Origin: Paracoccaceae bacterium
Lineage (GTDB): Bacteria; Pseudomonadota; Alphaproteobacteria; Rhodobacterales; Rhodobacteraceae
Direction of reading: 5' to 3'
NCBI GenBank assembly: GCA_023263735.1
Contig: JALQUQ010000132.1
Span: 1-7,178 of the forward strand
Length of the DNA stretch: 7,178 bases
Shown: positions 1 through 6,159 of the stretch, piece by piece
Numbering within the stretch: position 1 is the first letter of the stretch
Layout of the letters: every line of letters starts with the position of its first letter
The notes under the pieces: model-generated
Database searches by the model: none
The model's input: only the letters and a program-made list of their open reading frames with translations
Told to the model about the DNA's origin: nothing
Position numbers and translations under genes: made by a program

Positions 1-1
1 A

Positions 2-85
2 GACGGTAAGCTACCGGATGGTAGCAAATATGAATGGTCTAAGAACGACCGAGTTGGTGCAGCATTTAAAAATAATAACCGCTAG
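2..85 (+). CDS. C-terminal tail of an unidentified protein (partial)
   Basis: An open frame enters from the left edge and runs 27 codons to a TAG stop at 83-85. The tail is hydrophilic and ends in three Asn and an Arg; its middle holds a short Lys-Tyr-Glu-Trp segment. I do not recognise the family. The frame is plausible because it stays open to the edge and its stop lies directly before the promoter of the next gene (-35 box at 86-91). It belongs to the AT-rich segment and so probably comes from the same source as the rubrerythrin fragment, not from the GC-rich operon. At this length it could also be a chance open frame. Confidence 0.45.
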   Translation, partial: DGKLPDGSKYEWSKNDRVGAAFKNNNR

Positions 86-114
86 TTGACACTAAACACA
101 ATTTAAGCTATAAT
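86..114 (+). promoter_or_regulatory. Consensus sigma70 promoter upstream of the rubrerythrin start
   Basis: A perfect TTGACA (86-91) and a perfect TATAAT (109-114) are separated by exactly 17 bases, the optimal sigma70 arrangement. Transcription would start near 121, giving a leader of roughly 18 bases before the ATG at 139. The -35 box starts immediately after the stop codon of the upstream partial gene. No operator-like inverted repeat is obvious around it. The prediction rests on sequence alone. Confidence 0.85.
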
Positions 115-128
115 TTTAACTACACAAC

Positions 129-134
129 AAAGGA
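129..134 (+). promoter_or_regulatory. Ribosome binding site for the rubrerythrin start
   Basis: AAAGGA lies 4 bases before the ATG at 139. Together with the promoter immediately upstream it fixes this ATG as the start. Confidence 0.7.
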
Positions 135-138
135 AATT

Positions 139-462
139 ATGTCAGTTACCCTTAAAAACCTAGAAGCAGCTCTTGCAGGCGAATCTATGGCGCATATTAA
201 ATATCGATATTTTGCTAAACTTGCCCGAGCTGAAGGATATACCGAAGTAGCAGCTCATTTTGAACATACTGCTGATCAAGAACTGTTGCATGCCTGGGGT
301 CATCTAGAGTTGCTTGTTGGTAAACCTGATACCCGTAAGTGCTTGGAAATAGCCATTGAAGGCGAGACTCACGAATTTACTTACATGTACCCGGGATTTG
401 CTGCCGCTGCTAAGGCTGAGGGAAATATTGAAGCAGCTAAAGAAGCAGAACAACAGATCGCC
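139..462 (+). CDS. Rubrerythrin, N-terminal fragment (3' truncated by the junction)
   Basis: This is the first ~107 residues of a rubrerythrin, a ferritin-like four-helix di-iron protein that acts as a cytosolic peroxide reductase. Helix 1 carries Gly-Glu-Ser (E15), the usual first iron ligand. Helix 2 carries the Glu-x-x-His motif (E48, H51). Helix 3 carries Gly-Glu-Thr-His-Glu (E76, E79) followed by the typical Tyr-Met-Tyr-Pro. The fourth helix, with its second Glu-x-x-His, and any C-terminal rubredoxin-like domain are missing. The frame instead passes into a BKACE-type enzyme at about residue 105-109 without a stop. As written the di-iron site is incomplete and cannot function. Codon use is AT-rich, unlike everything after about 460. 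Start choice is supported by the promoter and the AAAGGA site. I regard the truncation as the product of a chimeric join rather than natural gene decay. Confidence 0.85.
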
Positions 463-465
463 GAG
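451..465 (+). other. Chimeric junction between AT-rich and GC-rich DNA
   Basis: Base composition switches abruptly here. Codons before about 450 favour A/T at third positions; those after about 462 favour G/C almost throughout. The 15 bases encode Gln-Gln-Ile-Ala-Glu, a short stretch plausible both in rubrerythrin helix 4 and at the start of the first long helix of BKACE enzymes. The join therefore probably lies within shared microhomology and keeps the reading frame open by coincidence. Both parent proteins are incomplete on the far side. There are no transposase genes, target duplications or terminal repeats that would point to a mobile-element insertion. Confidence 0.85.
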
Positions 466-1293
466 GCCGCCATTGCCGCCGCCGAGGCGGGCGCGGCCAT
501 CTTGCACCTGCATGCGCGCGACCCGGCCGATGGCCGCCCCTCGCAGGACCCGGAGCTGTTTGTGCCCTTTCTGGAACAGATCAAAGCGCGCACCCAGGCG
601 GTGGTCAACATCACCACCGGCGGCAGCCCGCACATGAGCGTGCAAGAGCGCATGCGCCCGGTGCTGGCCTTTGCGCCCGAGCTGGCCTCGCTGAACATGG
701 GCTCGATGAACTTTGGCCTGTTTCCGATGCTGAACCGCTTTTCCGATTTCAAACATGATTGGGAAGAAGATTATCTGCGGGGGTCGGATGACCGGGTGTT
801 CAAGAACACCTTCAAGGATATCGAGATGATCCTGACCCGCTGTGCCGACAATGGCACGCGGTTCGAGGTGGAATGCTATGATATCGGTCACCTTTATACC
901 TGCAAACATTTCGTGGATCGCGGGCTGATCAAGGCGCCGCTGTTCATCCAGTCGGTCTTTGGCATTCTGGGCGGGATCGGCCAGCACCCCGAAGACGTGA
1001 TGCATATGAAACGCACGGCGGATCGTCTGTTTGGCGACAATTACCAGTGGTCCGTTCTGGGCGCGGGGGCCAAGCAGATGCAGATCGCGGCTCAGGCGGC
1101 GATGATGGGCGGCAACGTTCGCGTCGGGCTGGAGGATTCGCTCTGGCTTGGCCGTGGCAAACTGGCGGAAAGCAACGCGGCACAGGTTCGCGCGGCGGTG
1201 CAGATGATTCAGGAACTGGGTATGGATGTCGCAACCCCGGACGAAGCGCGGGAATTGCTGGCGCTGAAGGGCGGGCACGATGTCAACTTCTGA
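451..1293 (+). CDS. Beta-keto acid cleavage enzyme (BKACE, DUF849 family), 5' truncated
   Basis: Enzymes of this family, such as 3-keto-5-aminohexanoate cleavage enzyme and dehydrocarnitine cleavage enzyme, use Zn2+ to condense a beta-keto acid with acetyl-CoA, releasing an acyl-CoA and acetoacetate. Numbered from the ATG at 139, the zinc motif His-Leu-His is H123/H125. The Thr-Thr-Gly-Gly-Ser loop ends at S163, acidic residues E243/E245 precede Cys-Tyr-Asp, and Arg-Val-Gly-Leu-Glu-Asp supplies R328 and the third zinc ligand E332. The frame ends at TGA 1291-1293. About 280 residues match the family; the usual ~30 N-terminal residues, including the first beta strand with a conserved active-site Glu, are replaced by rubrerythrin sequence. 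The natural start is therefore outside the window. The gene overlaps the next one by 14 bases, so it belongs to the downstream operon. Substrate is unknown. Confidence 0.9.
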   Translation, partial: QQIAEAAIAAAEAGAAILHLHARDPADGRPSQDPELFVPFLEQIKARTQAVVNITTGGSPHMSVQERMRPVLAFAPELASLNMGSMNFGLFPMLNRFSDFKHDWEEDYLRGSDDRVFKNTFKDIEMILTRCADNGTRFEVECYDIGHLYTCKHFVDRGLIKAPLFIQSVFGILGGIGQHPEDVMHMKRTADRLFGDNYQWSVLGAGAKQMQIAAQAAMMGGNVRVGLEDSLWLGRGKLAESNAAQVRAAVQMIQELGMDVATPDEARELLALKGGHDVNF

Positions 1294-2062
1294 TATCCTG
1301 CTGACCGACCGGCGGGACAATGTCTTGCGGCTGACGCTGAACCGGCCCGAGCGGCGCAATGCGTTGAACGACGACCTGATCCTTGCCTTGACGCAGGCGC
1401 TGGATGACGCATCGCAAGACCCCGACATTCGCGCCATCGTGCTGACGGGGTCGGGCGACAAGGCGTTTTGTTCGGGGGCCGACCTGAACCCGAATGCGGG
1501 GACCTTTGGCTTTGATTATTCAAAGCCGATGTCGAACTACGCCAATCTCTTGCGGGCGGGGCGTCGCGCCACCGTTCCGGTGATCGGGCGTGTCAACGGG
1601 TTCTGTCTTGCGGGCGGGATGGGGCTTTTGGCGATCTGCGATCTGGCCGTTGCCTCCCGTTCGGCCAAGCTTGGGCTGCCCGAGGTCAAGGTCGGGCTGT
1701 TCCCGATGCAGGTTGCGGCGCTGCTGCAATCGATGCTGCCGGCCCGCAAGTTTGCCGAAATGTGCTATACGGGTGAAATGCTGACGGCGGACGAGGCGCT
1801 GGACTGCGGTCTGGTCAATTACGTGGCCGAGCCCGAGGATCTGGATGCCAAAACCGATTGGCTGCTGGACCGCGTGGTGTCCAAGTCGCCCACCGCGATC
1901 CGCCGGGGCAAATATGCGCTGTCGGCCACGTCGGGAATGACCTTTGACCAAGCGATTGCCTTCCTTGAATCGCAGATCGGGCTGATGCCCCTGACCGAAG
2001 ACGCCAAAGAGGGGCTGGCCGCTTTCGCCGAAAAACGTGCCCCCGAGTGGACAGGCCGATGA
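1280..2062 (+). CDS. Enoyl-CoA hydratase/isomerase (crotonase) family protein
   Basis: A 260-residue crotonase-fold enzyme of normal length, expected to add water to, or isomerise, an enoyl-CoA in the cytosol. Visible family features are Asn-Arg-Pro-Glu-Arg-Arg-Asn-Ala-Leu (21-29), the first oxyanion-hole segment Ala-Phe-Cys-Ser-Gly-Ala-Asp-Leu (62-69), the second oxyanion Gly pair (G112/G113), and Leu-Pro-Glu-Val with E135 at the position of rat hydratase E164. The other catalytic glutamate of classical hydratases (rat E144) aligns with G115. The enzyme may therefore be a single-glutamate hydratase, an isomerase or another crotonase activity. The ATG at 1280 lies inside the end of the BKACE gene, with a purine-rich AAGGGCGGG at 1267-1275. 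The stop overlaps the next ATG as ATGA. In this operon it most likely acts on the enoyl-CoA made by one of the two acyl-CoA dehydrogenases. Confidence 0.9.
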   Translation: MSTSDILLTDRRDNVLRLTLNRPERRNALNDDLILALTQALDDASQDPDIRAIVLTGSGDKAFCSGADLNPNAGTFGFDYSKPMSNYANLLRAGRRATVPVIGRVNGFCLAGGMGLLAICDLAVASRSAKLGLPEVKVGLFPMQVAALLQSMLPARKFAEMCYTGEMLTADEALDCGLVNYVAEPEDLDAKTDWLLDRVVSKSPTAIRRGKYALSATSGMTFDQAIAFLESQIGLMPLTEDAKEGLAAFAEKRAPEWTGR

Positions 2063-2997
2063 CCGATTTTCCCTCTTTCGTTCATATTGCCGAAGTTGGC
2101 CCGCGTGAGGGGTTTCAGTTTGAACCCCCCCATATTGTGACCGCCGACAAGATCCGCCTGATCAATGCGCTGTCGGAAACGGGTGTGCCCGAGATCGAAT
2201 GCGCGTCCTTTGTGAACCCAAAGGTCGTGCCGCAGATGGCCGACGTCGTGCAGATCGCCGAAGGGATCACCAAGCGCCAAGGCGTGACCTATGGCTGCAT
2301 GTGGCTGAACGCCAAGGGCTTTCTGCAGGCGCGGGACTCGGGCCTGACGACGCCTGCCCTGACATCGGGCAGCGCGTCGGACACATTCTTGCAGCGCAAC
2401 AACAACCGCACCCCCGAAGAGCAGATCAAGGGCCAGCGCGATCTTCGCGCGCTGTATTCCGAAAACGGGCTGGGGTCGGGGCCGATCTATCTGTTCACCG
2501 CCTTTGGCTGCAATTACGAGGGCGAAATCCCGGTGGAAAAGGCTTTGCAGCGCTGTGCCGAACTGGTGCAGGTTTGCGAAGAGGCGGGCACCCCGCCCGC
2601 CAATATCACCCTGTGCGATACCATCGGGGCCGCCGATCCGATGCAAGTGCGGGCCTTGGTTTCTGCCGTGCGCGAAAAGTGGGATTATCCCGTTGCCCTG
2701 CATCTGCATGACACGCGCGGCCTTGGCATTGCCAATGTGATGGCCGGGCTGGAATTGGGCGTGGCGCGGTTCGATGCCTCGGTCGGCGGTCTGGGCGGGT
2801 GCCCCTTTGCGGGCCACAAATCCGCCGCCGGAAACGTCGCGACCGAAGAGGTGGCCCTGCTGTGTGACCGGCTGGGCATTGCGACCGGCATCGACATTCC
2901 CGCATTGATCGAAGCGGCCCGTCTGGCCGAAGAGATCGTGCGTCACCCCCTGACAAGCAAGCTTGCCCACGCGGGCACGTTCAACCGCCACCCTTAG
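2059..2997 (+). CDS. Hydroxymethylglutaryl-CoA lyase-like enzyme
   Basis: A 312-residue TIM-barrel lyase of the HMG-CoA lyase family, whose classical members split 3-hydroxy-3-methylglutaryl-CoA into acetyl-CoA and acetoacetate. It begins with Glu-Val-Gly-Pro-Arg-Glu-Gly (12-18), carries metal-binding His-Leu-His-Asp (H215, H217), the signature Gly-Gly-Leu-Gly-Gly-Cys-Pro with catalytic-loop C248, and N259 in Ala-Gly-Asn followed by Thr-Glu-Glu. R16 matches the catalytic Arg41 of human HMG-CoA lyase. The adjacent metal ligand Asp42 is Glu (E17) here, which marks a subgroup and may shift substrate preference. I chose ATG 2059 because it forms an ATGA overlap with the preceding stop; a GTG at 2047 would add four residues. 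The gene ends 18 bases before the next. It probably catalyses a retro-aldol/Claisen-type cleavage of a branched 3-hydroxyacyl-CoA in this pathway. Confidence 0.9.
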   Translation: MTDFPSFVHIAEVGPREGFQFEPPHIVTADKIRLINALSETGVPEIECASFVNPKVVPQMADVVQIAEGITKRQGVTYGCMWLNAKGFLQARDSGLTTPALTSGSASDTFLQRNNNRTPEEQIKGQRDLRALYSENGLGSGPIYLFTAFGCNYEGEIPVEKALQRCAELVQVCEEAGTPPANITLCDTIGAADPMQVRALVSAVREKWDYPVALHLHDTRGLGIANVMAGLELGVARFDASVGGLGGCPFAGHKSAAGNVATEEVALLCDRLGIATGIDIPALIEAARLAEEIVRHPLTSKLAHAGTFNRHP

Positions 2998-3003
2998 GGC
3001 GAT

Positions 3004-3007
3004 GGAG
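3004..3007 (+). promoter_or_regulatory. Ribosome binding site for the first acyl-CoA dehydrogenase
   Basis: GGAG sits 8 bases before ATG 3016, in an 18-base gap too short for an independent promoter. It supports this start. Confidence 0.55.
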
Positions 3008-3015
3008 CAAAACAC

Positions 3016-4203
3016 ATGATCAAACCCGATCTTCCCGCCGGTATCGAGGCCACTGAAGAGCGTATGCAAATCGCCGAATCCGTTCGGTCGCTGACCGACC
3101 GTTTTGACGATGACTGGTGGCTGGAAAAAGAACGCAAAGCCGAATTCCCCCACGAATTCCATCAGGCCATGGCCGAGGCGGGATGGCTGGGCATCACCAT
3201 GCCCGAGGCATATGGCGGCGCGAACCTTGGCGTCACCGATGCGGCGCTTTTGATGCAGCTTGTGGGCAATTCGGCGGGGGCCATGGCGGCCTGTTCGTCG
3301 ATCCACATCAACCTGTTTGGCCCGCATGCGATGGTCAAACACGGAACCAAGGCGCAAAAGGACCGGATGATCCCGCCGCTGGTCGAGGGCAAGCATATCG
3401 CCTGCTTTGGCGTGACCGAACCGGATGCGGGGCTGGATACCACCCATATCACGACGCGCGCGGTCAAAAAGGGCGACCGCTATATCGTGAACGGGCAAAA
3501 GGTCTGGACCTCGACCGCGCAGCAGGCCCACAAGATCCTGCTGCTGACCCGGACCACCCCAATCGAAGAATGCCGCCGCCCGATTGATGGCATGACGCTG
3601 TTCTACACAGATTTTGACCGGGCCCGGATTGCCGTGACCCCGATTGAAAAGATGGGGCGTGCGGCGGTCAATTCGAACTCGATCTTTATCGACAATTTGG
3701 AAATCCCCGAAGAAGACCGGATCGGTGAAGAGGGGGCGGGGTTCAAGCTTCTCCTTGATAGCCTGAATCCTGAACGCGTTCTGGTGGCGGCCGAAGCCAT
3801 TGGCGTGGGCCGGCGTGCGCTGGAAAAGGCCGCCGATTACGCCAATGAGCGTGTGGTTTTTGGGCGCAAGATCGGGCAGAACCAGTCGATCCAGCACCCG
3901 CTGGCGCAAAGCTGGATGGCGCTAGAGGCGGCCGACCTGATGGTCTGGCATGCGGCGCGGCTGTATGATGCGGGCAAATCCTGCGGGGCCGAGGCGAACA
4001 GCGCCAAGTTTCTGGCGGCGGATGCGGCCTTTGATGCCTGTGACCGCGCGGTGCGGACGCATGGCGGCTTTGGCTATGCCAAGGAATACCATGTTGAGCG
4101 GTATTTCCGCGAAATCATGTTGCCCCGCATCGCCCCTGTCACCCGCGAACTGATCATGTCCTTCATCGCGGAACGCGTGCTGGAACTGCCCAAGTCTTAC
4201 TGA
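3016..4203 (+). CDS. Acyl-CoA dehydrogenase with an isovaleryl-CoA-dehydrogenase-type catalytic base
   Basis: A 395-residue FAD enzyme of the usual acyl-CoA dehydrogenase length, which oxidises an acyl-CoA to the 2-enoyl-CoA and passes electrons to ETF. The N-terminal helical domain is followed by Gly-Val-Thr-Glu-Pro-Asp-Ala-Gly (T134-E135-P136), the beta-barrel segment with Gly-Gln-Lys-Val-Trp-Thr, and the C-terminal helical domain with Thr-His-Gly-Gly-Phe-Gly-Tyr near the flavin. The Glu-Gly-Thr motif holding the catalytic Glu in medium-chain enzymes is absent; a Pro (P374) aligns there. Instead E253 in Leu-Asn-Pro-Glu-Arg lies where isovaleryl-CoA dehydrogenase (E254) and long-chain enzymes keep their base. 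This suggests a branched or long substrate but does not prove it. Where many relatives read Gly-Ser-Asp-Thr, this protein reads Gly-Leu-Asp-Thr (139-142). It lies mid-operon, 8 bases before the SDR gene. Confidence 0.92.
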   Translation: MIKPDLPAGIEATEERMQIAESVRSLTDRFDDDWWLEKERKAEFPHEFHQAMAEAGWLGITMPEAYGGANLGVTDAALLMQLVGNSAGAMAACSSIHINLFGPHAMVKHGTKAQKDRMIPPLVEGKHIACFGVTEPDAGLDTTHITTRAVKKGDRYIVNGQKVWTSTAQQAHKILLLTRTTPIEECRRPIDGMTLFYTDFDRARIAVTPIEKMGRAAVNSNSIFIDNLEIPEEDRIGEEGAGFKLLLDSLNPERVLVAAEAIGVGRRALEKAADYANERVVFGRKIGQNQSIQHPLAQSWMALEAADLMVWHAARLYDAGKSCGAEANSAKFLAADAAFDACDRAVRTHGGFGYAKEYHVERYFREIMLPRIAPVTRELIMSFIAERVLELPKSY

Positions 4204-4206
4204 GGA
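4202..4206 (+). promoter_or_regulatory. Ribosome binding site overlapping the acyl-CoA dehydrogenase stop
   Basis: GAGGA begins within the TGA stop at 4201-4203 and ends 5 bases before ATG 4212, which fixes that start and suggests translational coupling. Confidence 0.65.
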
Positions 4207-4211
4207 ACGCC

Positions 4212-4940
4212 ATGAAACTTTCAGGAAAAACGGCGCTGGTCACCGGCGCCTCGTCGGGATTGGGGGCGCATTTCGCGCGGGTTCTGGCCGGGCAGGGGGC
4301 GGCGGTCACCTGTGCCGCCCGCCGGACCGACCGTCTGGAGGCTTTGGTGGCCGAAATCGGCCAAGGCGCGCGGGCGGTTGCAATGGATGTGACCGATCCT
4401 GAAAGCGTCAAGGCGGGGTTTGATCAGGCCTATGACATCGTGATCAACAATGCGGGCGTCACCTATGATGGCCCGGCCCTGAAAACCGTCGAAGATGATT
4501 GGATGTGGGTCATCAACACCGATCTGAACGGGGTGTTCCGGGTGGCCCGTGCGGCGGGCGAGGCTTTGGTCGCTGCGGGCAAGGGCGGCACGATCGTCAA
4601 TATCGCCTCGATCCTTGGTTTGCGGGTGGCGGGCAATCTGTCGGCCTATGCCACGGCCAAGGCGGGCGTCGTGCAATTGACCCGCAGTCTGGCTTTGGAA
4701 TGGGCGCGCCATGGTATTCGCGTGAATGCCTTGTGCCCCGGCTATATCGAAACCGATCTGAACCGCGACTTCTTTGCATCAGATGCGGGCAAGGCCTTGA
4801 TCAAACGGGTGCCCCAACGCCGTTTGGGCCAGATGGATCATCTGAACGGGCCGCTGTTGTTGCTGGCGTCTGACGACAGCGCCTTTATGACCGGCACCGA
4901 AATCGTCGTGGACGGCGGGCATCTGGTCTCGTCGCTATAA
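4212..4940 (+). CDS. Short-chain dehydrogenase/reductase (classical SDR)
   Basis: A 242-residue classical SDR with a complete Rossmann fold, converting a hydroxyl to a ketone or the reverse with NAD(P). The cofactor motif Thr-Gly-x3-Gly-x-Gly is at 11-18, and Asn-Asn-Ala-Gly at 79-82. Catalytic residues are S133, Y146 and K150 (Tyr-x3-Lys). Two adjacent Arg residues just after the second beta strand hint at NADP(H). The position usually holding the tetrad Asn appears to be Asp (D104). The C-terminal Gly-Thr-Glu-Ile-Val-Val-Asp-Gly-Gly is typical. Two roles fit the context. It could oxidise a 3-hydroxyacyl-CoA in beta-oxidation. Alternatively, like LvaD of the Pseudomonas levulinate pathway, it could reduce a 4-oxoacyl-CoA to the 4-hydroxy form for the kinase encoded two genes downstream. 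Family assignment is firm; substrate is not. Confidence 0.93.
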   Translation: MKLSGKTALVTGASSGLGAHFARVLAGQGAAVTCAARRTDRLEALVAEIGQGARAVAMDVTDPESVKAGFDQAYDIVINNAGVTYDGPALKTVEDDWMWVINTDLNGVFRVARAAGEALVAAGKGGTIVNIASILGLRVAGNLSAYATAKAGVVQLTRSLALEWARHGIRVNALCPGYIETDLNRDFFASDAGKALIKRVPQRRLGQMDHLNGPLLLLASDDSAFMTGTEIVVDGGHLVSSL

Positions 4941-4943
4941 GGA
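4939..4943 (+). promoter_or_regulatory. Ribosome binding site overlapping the SDR stop
   Basis: AAGGA shares two bases with the TAA stop at 4938-4940 and lies 7 bases before ATG 4951, supporting that start and coupling to the SDR. Confidence 0.65.
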
Positions 4944-4950
4944 TATTCCC

Positions 4951-6159
4951 ATGGACTTTACCATTTCCCCCCGCATCGAGGATTACCGCGCGCGCATCGC
5001 GAAATTTGTCGAACGCGAAATCATGCCGATGGAGGCGGATCGCGCGAATTACGACCCGCATGAAAACATCAAGGTGGATGTGCTGAACCACCTGCGCGCC
5101 CGGGCCAAGGCCGAGGGGCTGTGGTGTCTTCAGTTGAAAAAGGAAACCGGCGGGCAAGAGCTGGGTCTGGTCGGCATGGCCGTCTGCTATGAGGAAATGA
5201 ACCGGTCGATCTTTGGGCCGGTCGTCTTCAACTCGGCCGCCCCCGATGACGGCAACATGCAGGTGCTGGAAAAGATCGGCACGCCGGCACAAAAGGAAGA
5301 ATGGCTGCAACCCATCGTGCGTGGCGATGTGCGGTCGGCCTTTGTGATGACCGAACCGGCCCCCGGTTCGGGTTCCGACCCCGGCGGCATGATGTTGACC
5401 ACCGCGAAAAAGGTGGGGGACAAATATGTCGTGCGCGGCCGCAAATGGTTTATCACCGGGGCCGAAGACAGCGACCATTTCATCCTGATCGCCCGCACCT
5501 CGGACGACCCGCGCAAGGGGCTTTCGGCCTTTCTCCACCGCAAGGACACCCCCGGTTTCCGCATCGACCGCCGCATTCCGATCATGGGACCTGAGGAACA
5601 TGGCGGCCATTGCGAAGTGGTCTATGAGGATATGGAAATCCCGGCCGAAAACCTTTTGATGAAAGAGGGCGATGGGCTGAAGCTGACCCAGATCCGTTTG
5701 GGGCCCGCACGTCTGACCCATTGCATGCGCTGGCTTGGCCTGTCCAAACGCTGCGTCGAGATCGCCAACGAATATGCCCATAACCGCTTTGCCTTTGGCG
5801 AGCGGCTGTCGAAACGCGAAAGCGTGCAGATGATGCTGGGCGATCTGGCGATGCAGATCGAAATCGGTCGGCTCTTGGTCATGAAGGCCGCGTGGGAACT
5901 GGAACGCGGCGGCTTTGCCCGCAAGGAAGTGTCGATGGCCAAGGTTCACGTGGCCAATGTGCTGCACAAGGCGGCGGATACGGCGATCCAGATCAATGGC
6001 GCGCGGGGCTATTCCAAGGATACGCCGCTGGAATGGATCTACCGCTATGCCCGTCAGGCCCGTCTTGTCGATGGCGCGGATGAGGTGCACAAGATGGTGC
6101 TGCATCGCAACGTCGAGATGGAAGGTCGCGACTTCTGGAAATGGGACATGGGCGCATGA
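4951..6159 (+). CDS. ACAD11-type acyl-CoA dehydrogenase (LvaC-like)
   Basis: A 402-residue FAD-dependent acyl-CoA dehydrogenase homologue that resembles the C-terminal domain of mammalian ACAD11 far more than ordinary beta-oxidation enzymes. Recognisable segments are Met-Thr-Glu-Pro (133-136) followed by Gly-Ser-Gly-Ser-Asp, Gly-Arg-Lys-Trp-Phe-Ile-Thr-Gly-Ala, the diagnostic RLGPARLTHCMR (249-260), and Asp-Gly-Ala-Asp-Glu-Val-His (374-380). ACAD11 reads Asp-Gly-Pro-Asp-Glu-Val-His at the last site, while classical enzymes have Glu-Gly-Thr. D374 therefore replaces the usual catalytic Glu. In ACAD10/11 and the Pseudomonas levulinate enzyme LvaC, this type of protein converts a 4-phosphoacyl-CoA to an enoyl-CoA with loss of phosphate. 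The next gene encodes the matching kinase and overlaps it by ATGA, which strongly supports a joint role. Ordinary desaturation of an unusual acyl-CoA remains possible. Confidence 0.92.
   Translation: MDFTISPRIEDYRARIAKFVEREIMPMEADRANYDPHENIKVDVLNHLRARAKAEGLWCLQLKKETGGQELGLVGMAVCYEEMNRSIFGPVVFNSAAPDDGNMQVLEKIGTPAQKEEWLQPIVRGDVRSAFVMTEPAPGSGSDPGGMMLTTAKKVGDKYVVRGRKWFITGAEDSDHFILIARTSDDPRKGLSAFLHRKDTPGFRIDRRIPIMGPEEHGGHCEVVYEDMEIPAENLLMKEGDGLKLTQIRLGPARLTHCMRWLGLSKRCVEIANEYAHNRFAFGERLSKRESVQMMLGDLAMQIEIGRLLVMKAAWELERGGFARKEVSMAKVHVANVLHKAADTAIQINGARGYSKDTPLEWIYRYARQARLVDGADEVHKMVLHRNVEMEGRDFWKWDMGA

Noticed and set aside
1..460. Insertion sequence or genomic-island boundary as the cause of the composition change
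   Set aside because: No transposase, integrase, tRNA, inverted repeat or direct repeat is visible near the junction, and the break falls inside two housekeeping-type coding regions.
139..1293. A genuine natural rubrerythrin-BKACE fusion enzyme
   Set aside because: Both halves lose essential parts at the join (second di-iron motif; first beta strand with an active-site Glu), and base composition changes at the same point. A functional fusion would be expected to keep both domains whole.
304..1461. A 385-codon minus-strand frame crossing the composition junction
   Set aside because: It spans both the AT-rich and GC-rich pieces and is antisense to rubrerythrin, BKACE and crotonase coding; it is a chance frame.
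2047..2058. GTG start at 2047 for the HMG-CoA-lyase-like gene
   Set aside because: ATG 2059 gives the common ATGA stop-start overlap, and the four extra residues are not part of the family core.
1819..3909. A 696-codon open frame on the minus strand opposite the crotonase, lyase and dehydrogenase genes
   Set aside because: It is antisense to three genes with clear family motifs. In GC-rich DNA with strong third-position bias the complementary frame stays open by chance, and its translation is rich in Arg, His, Gly and Gln with no recognisable domain.
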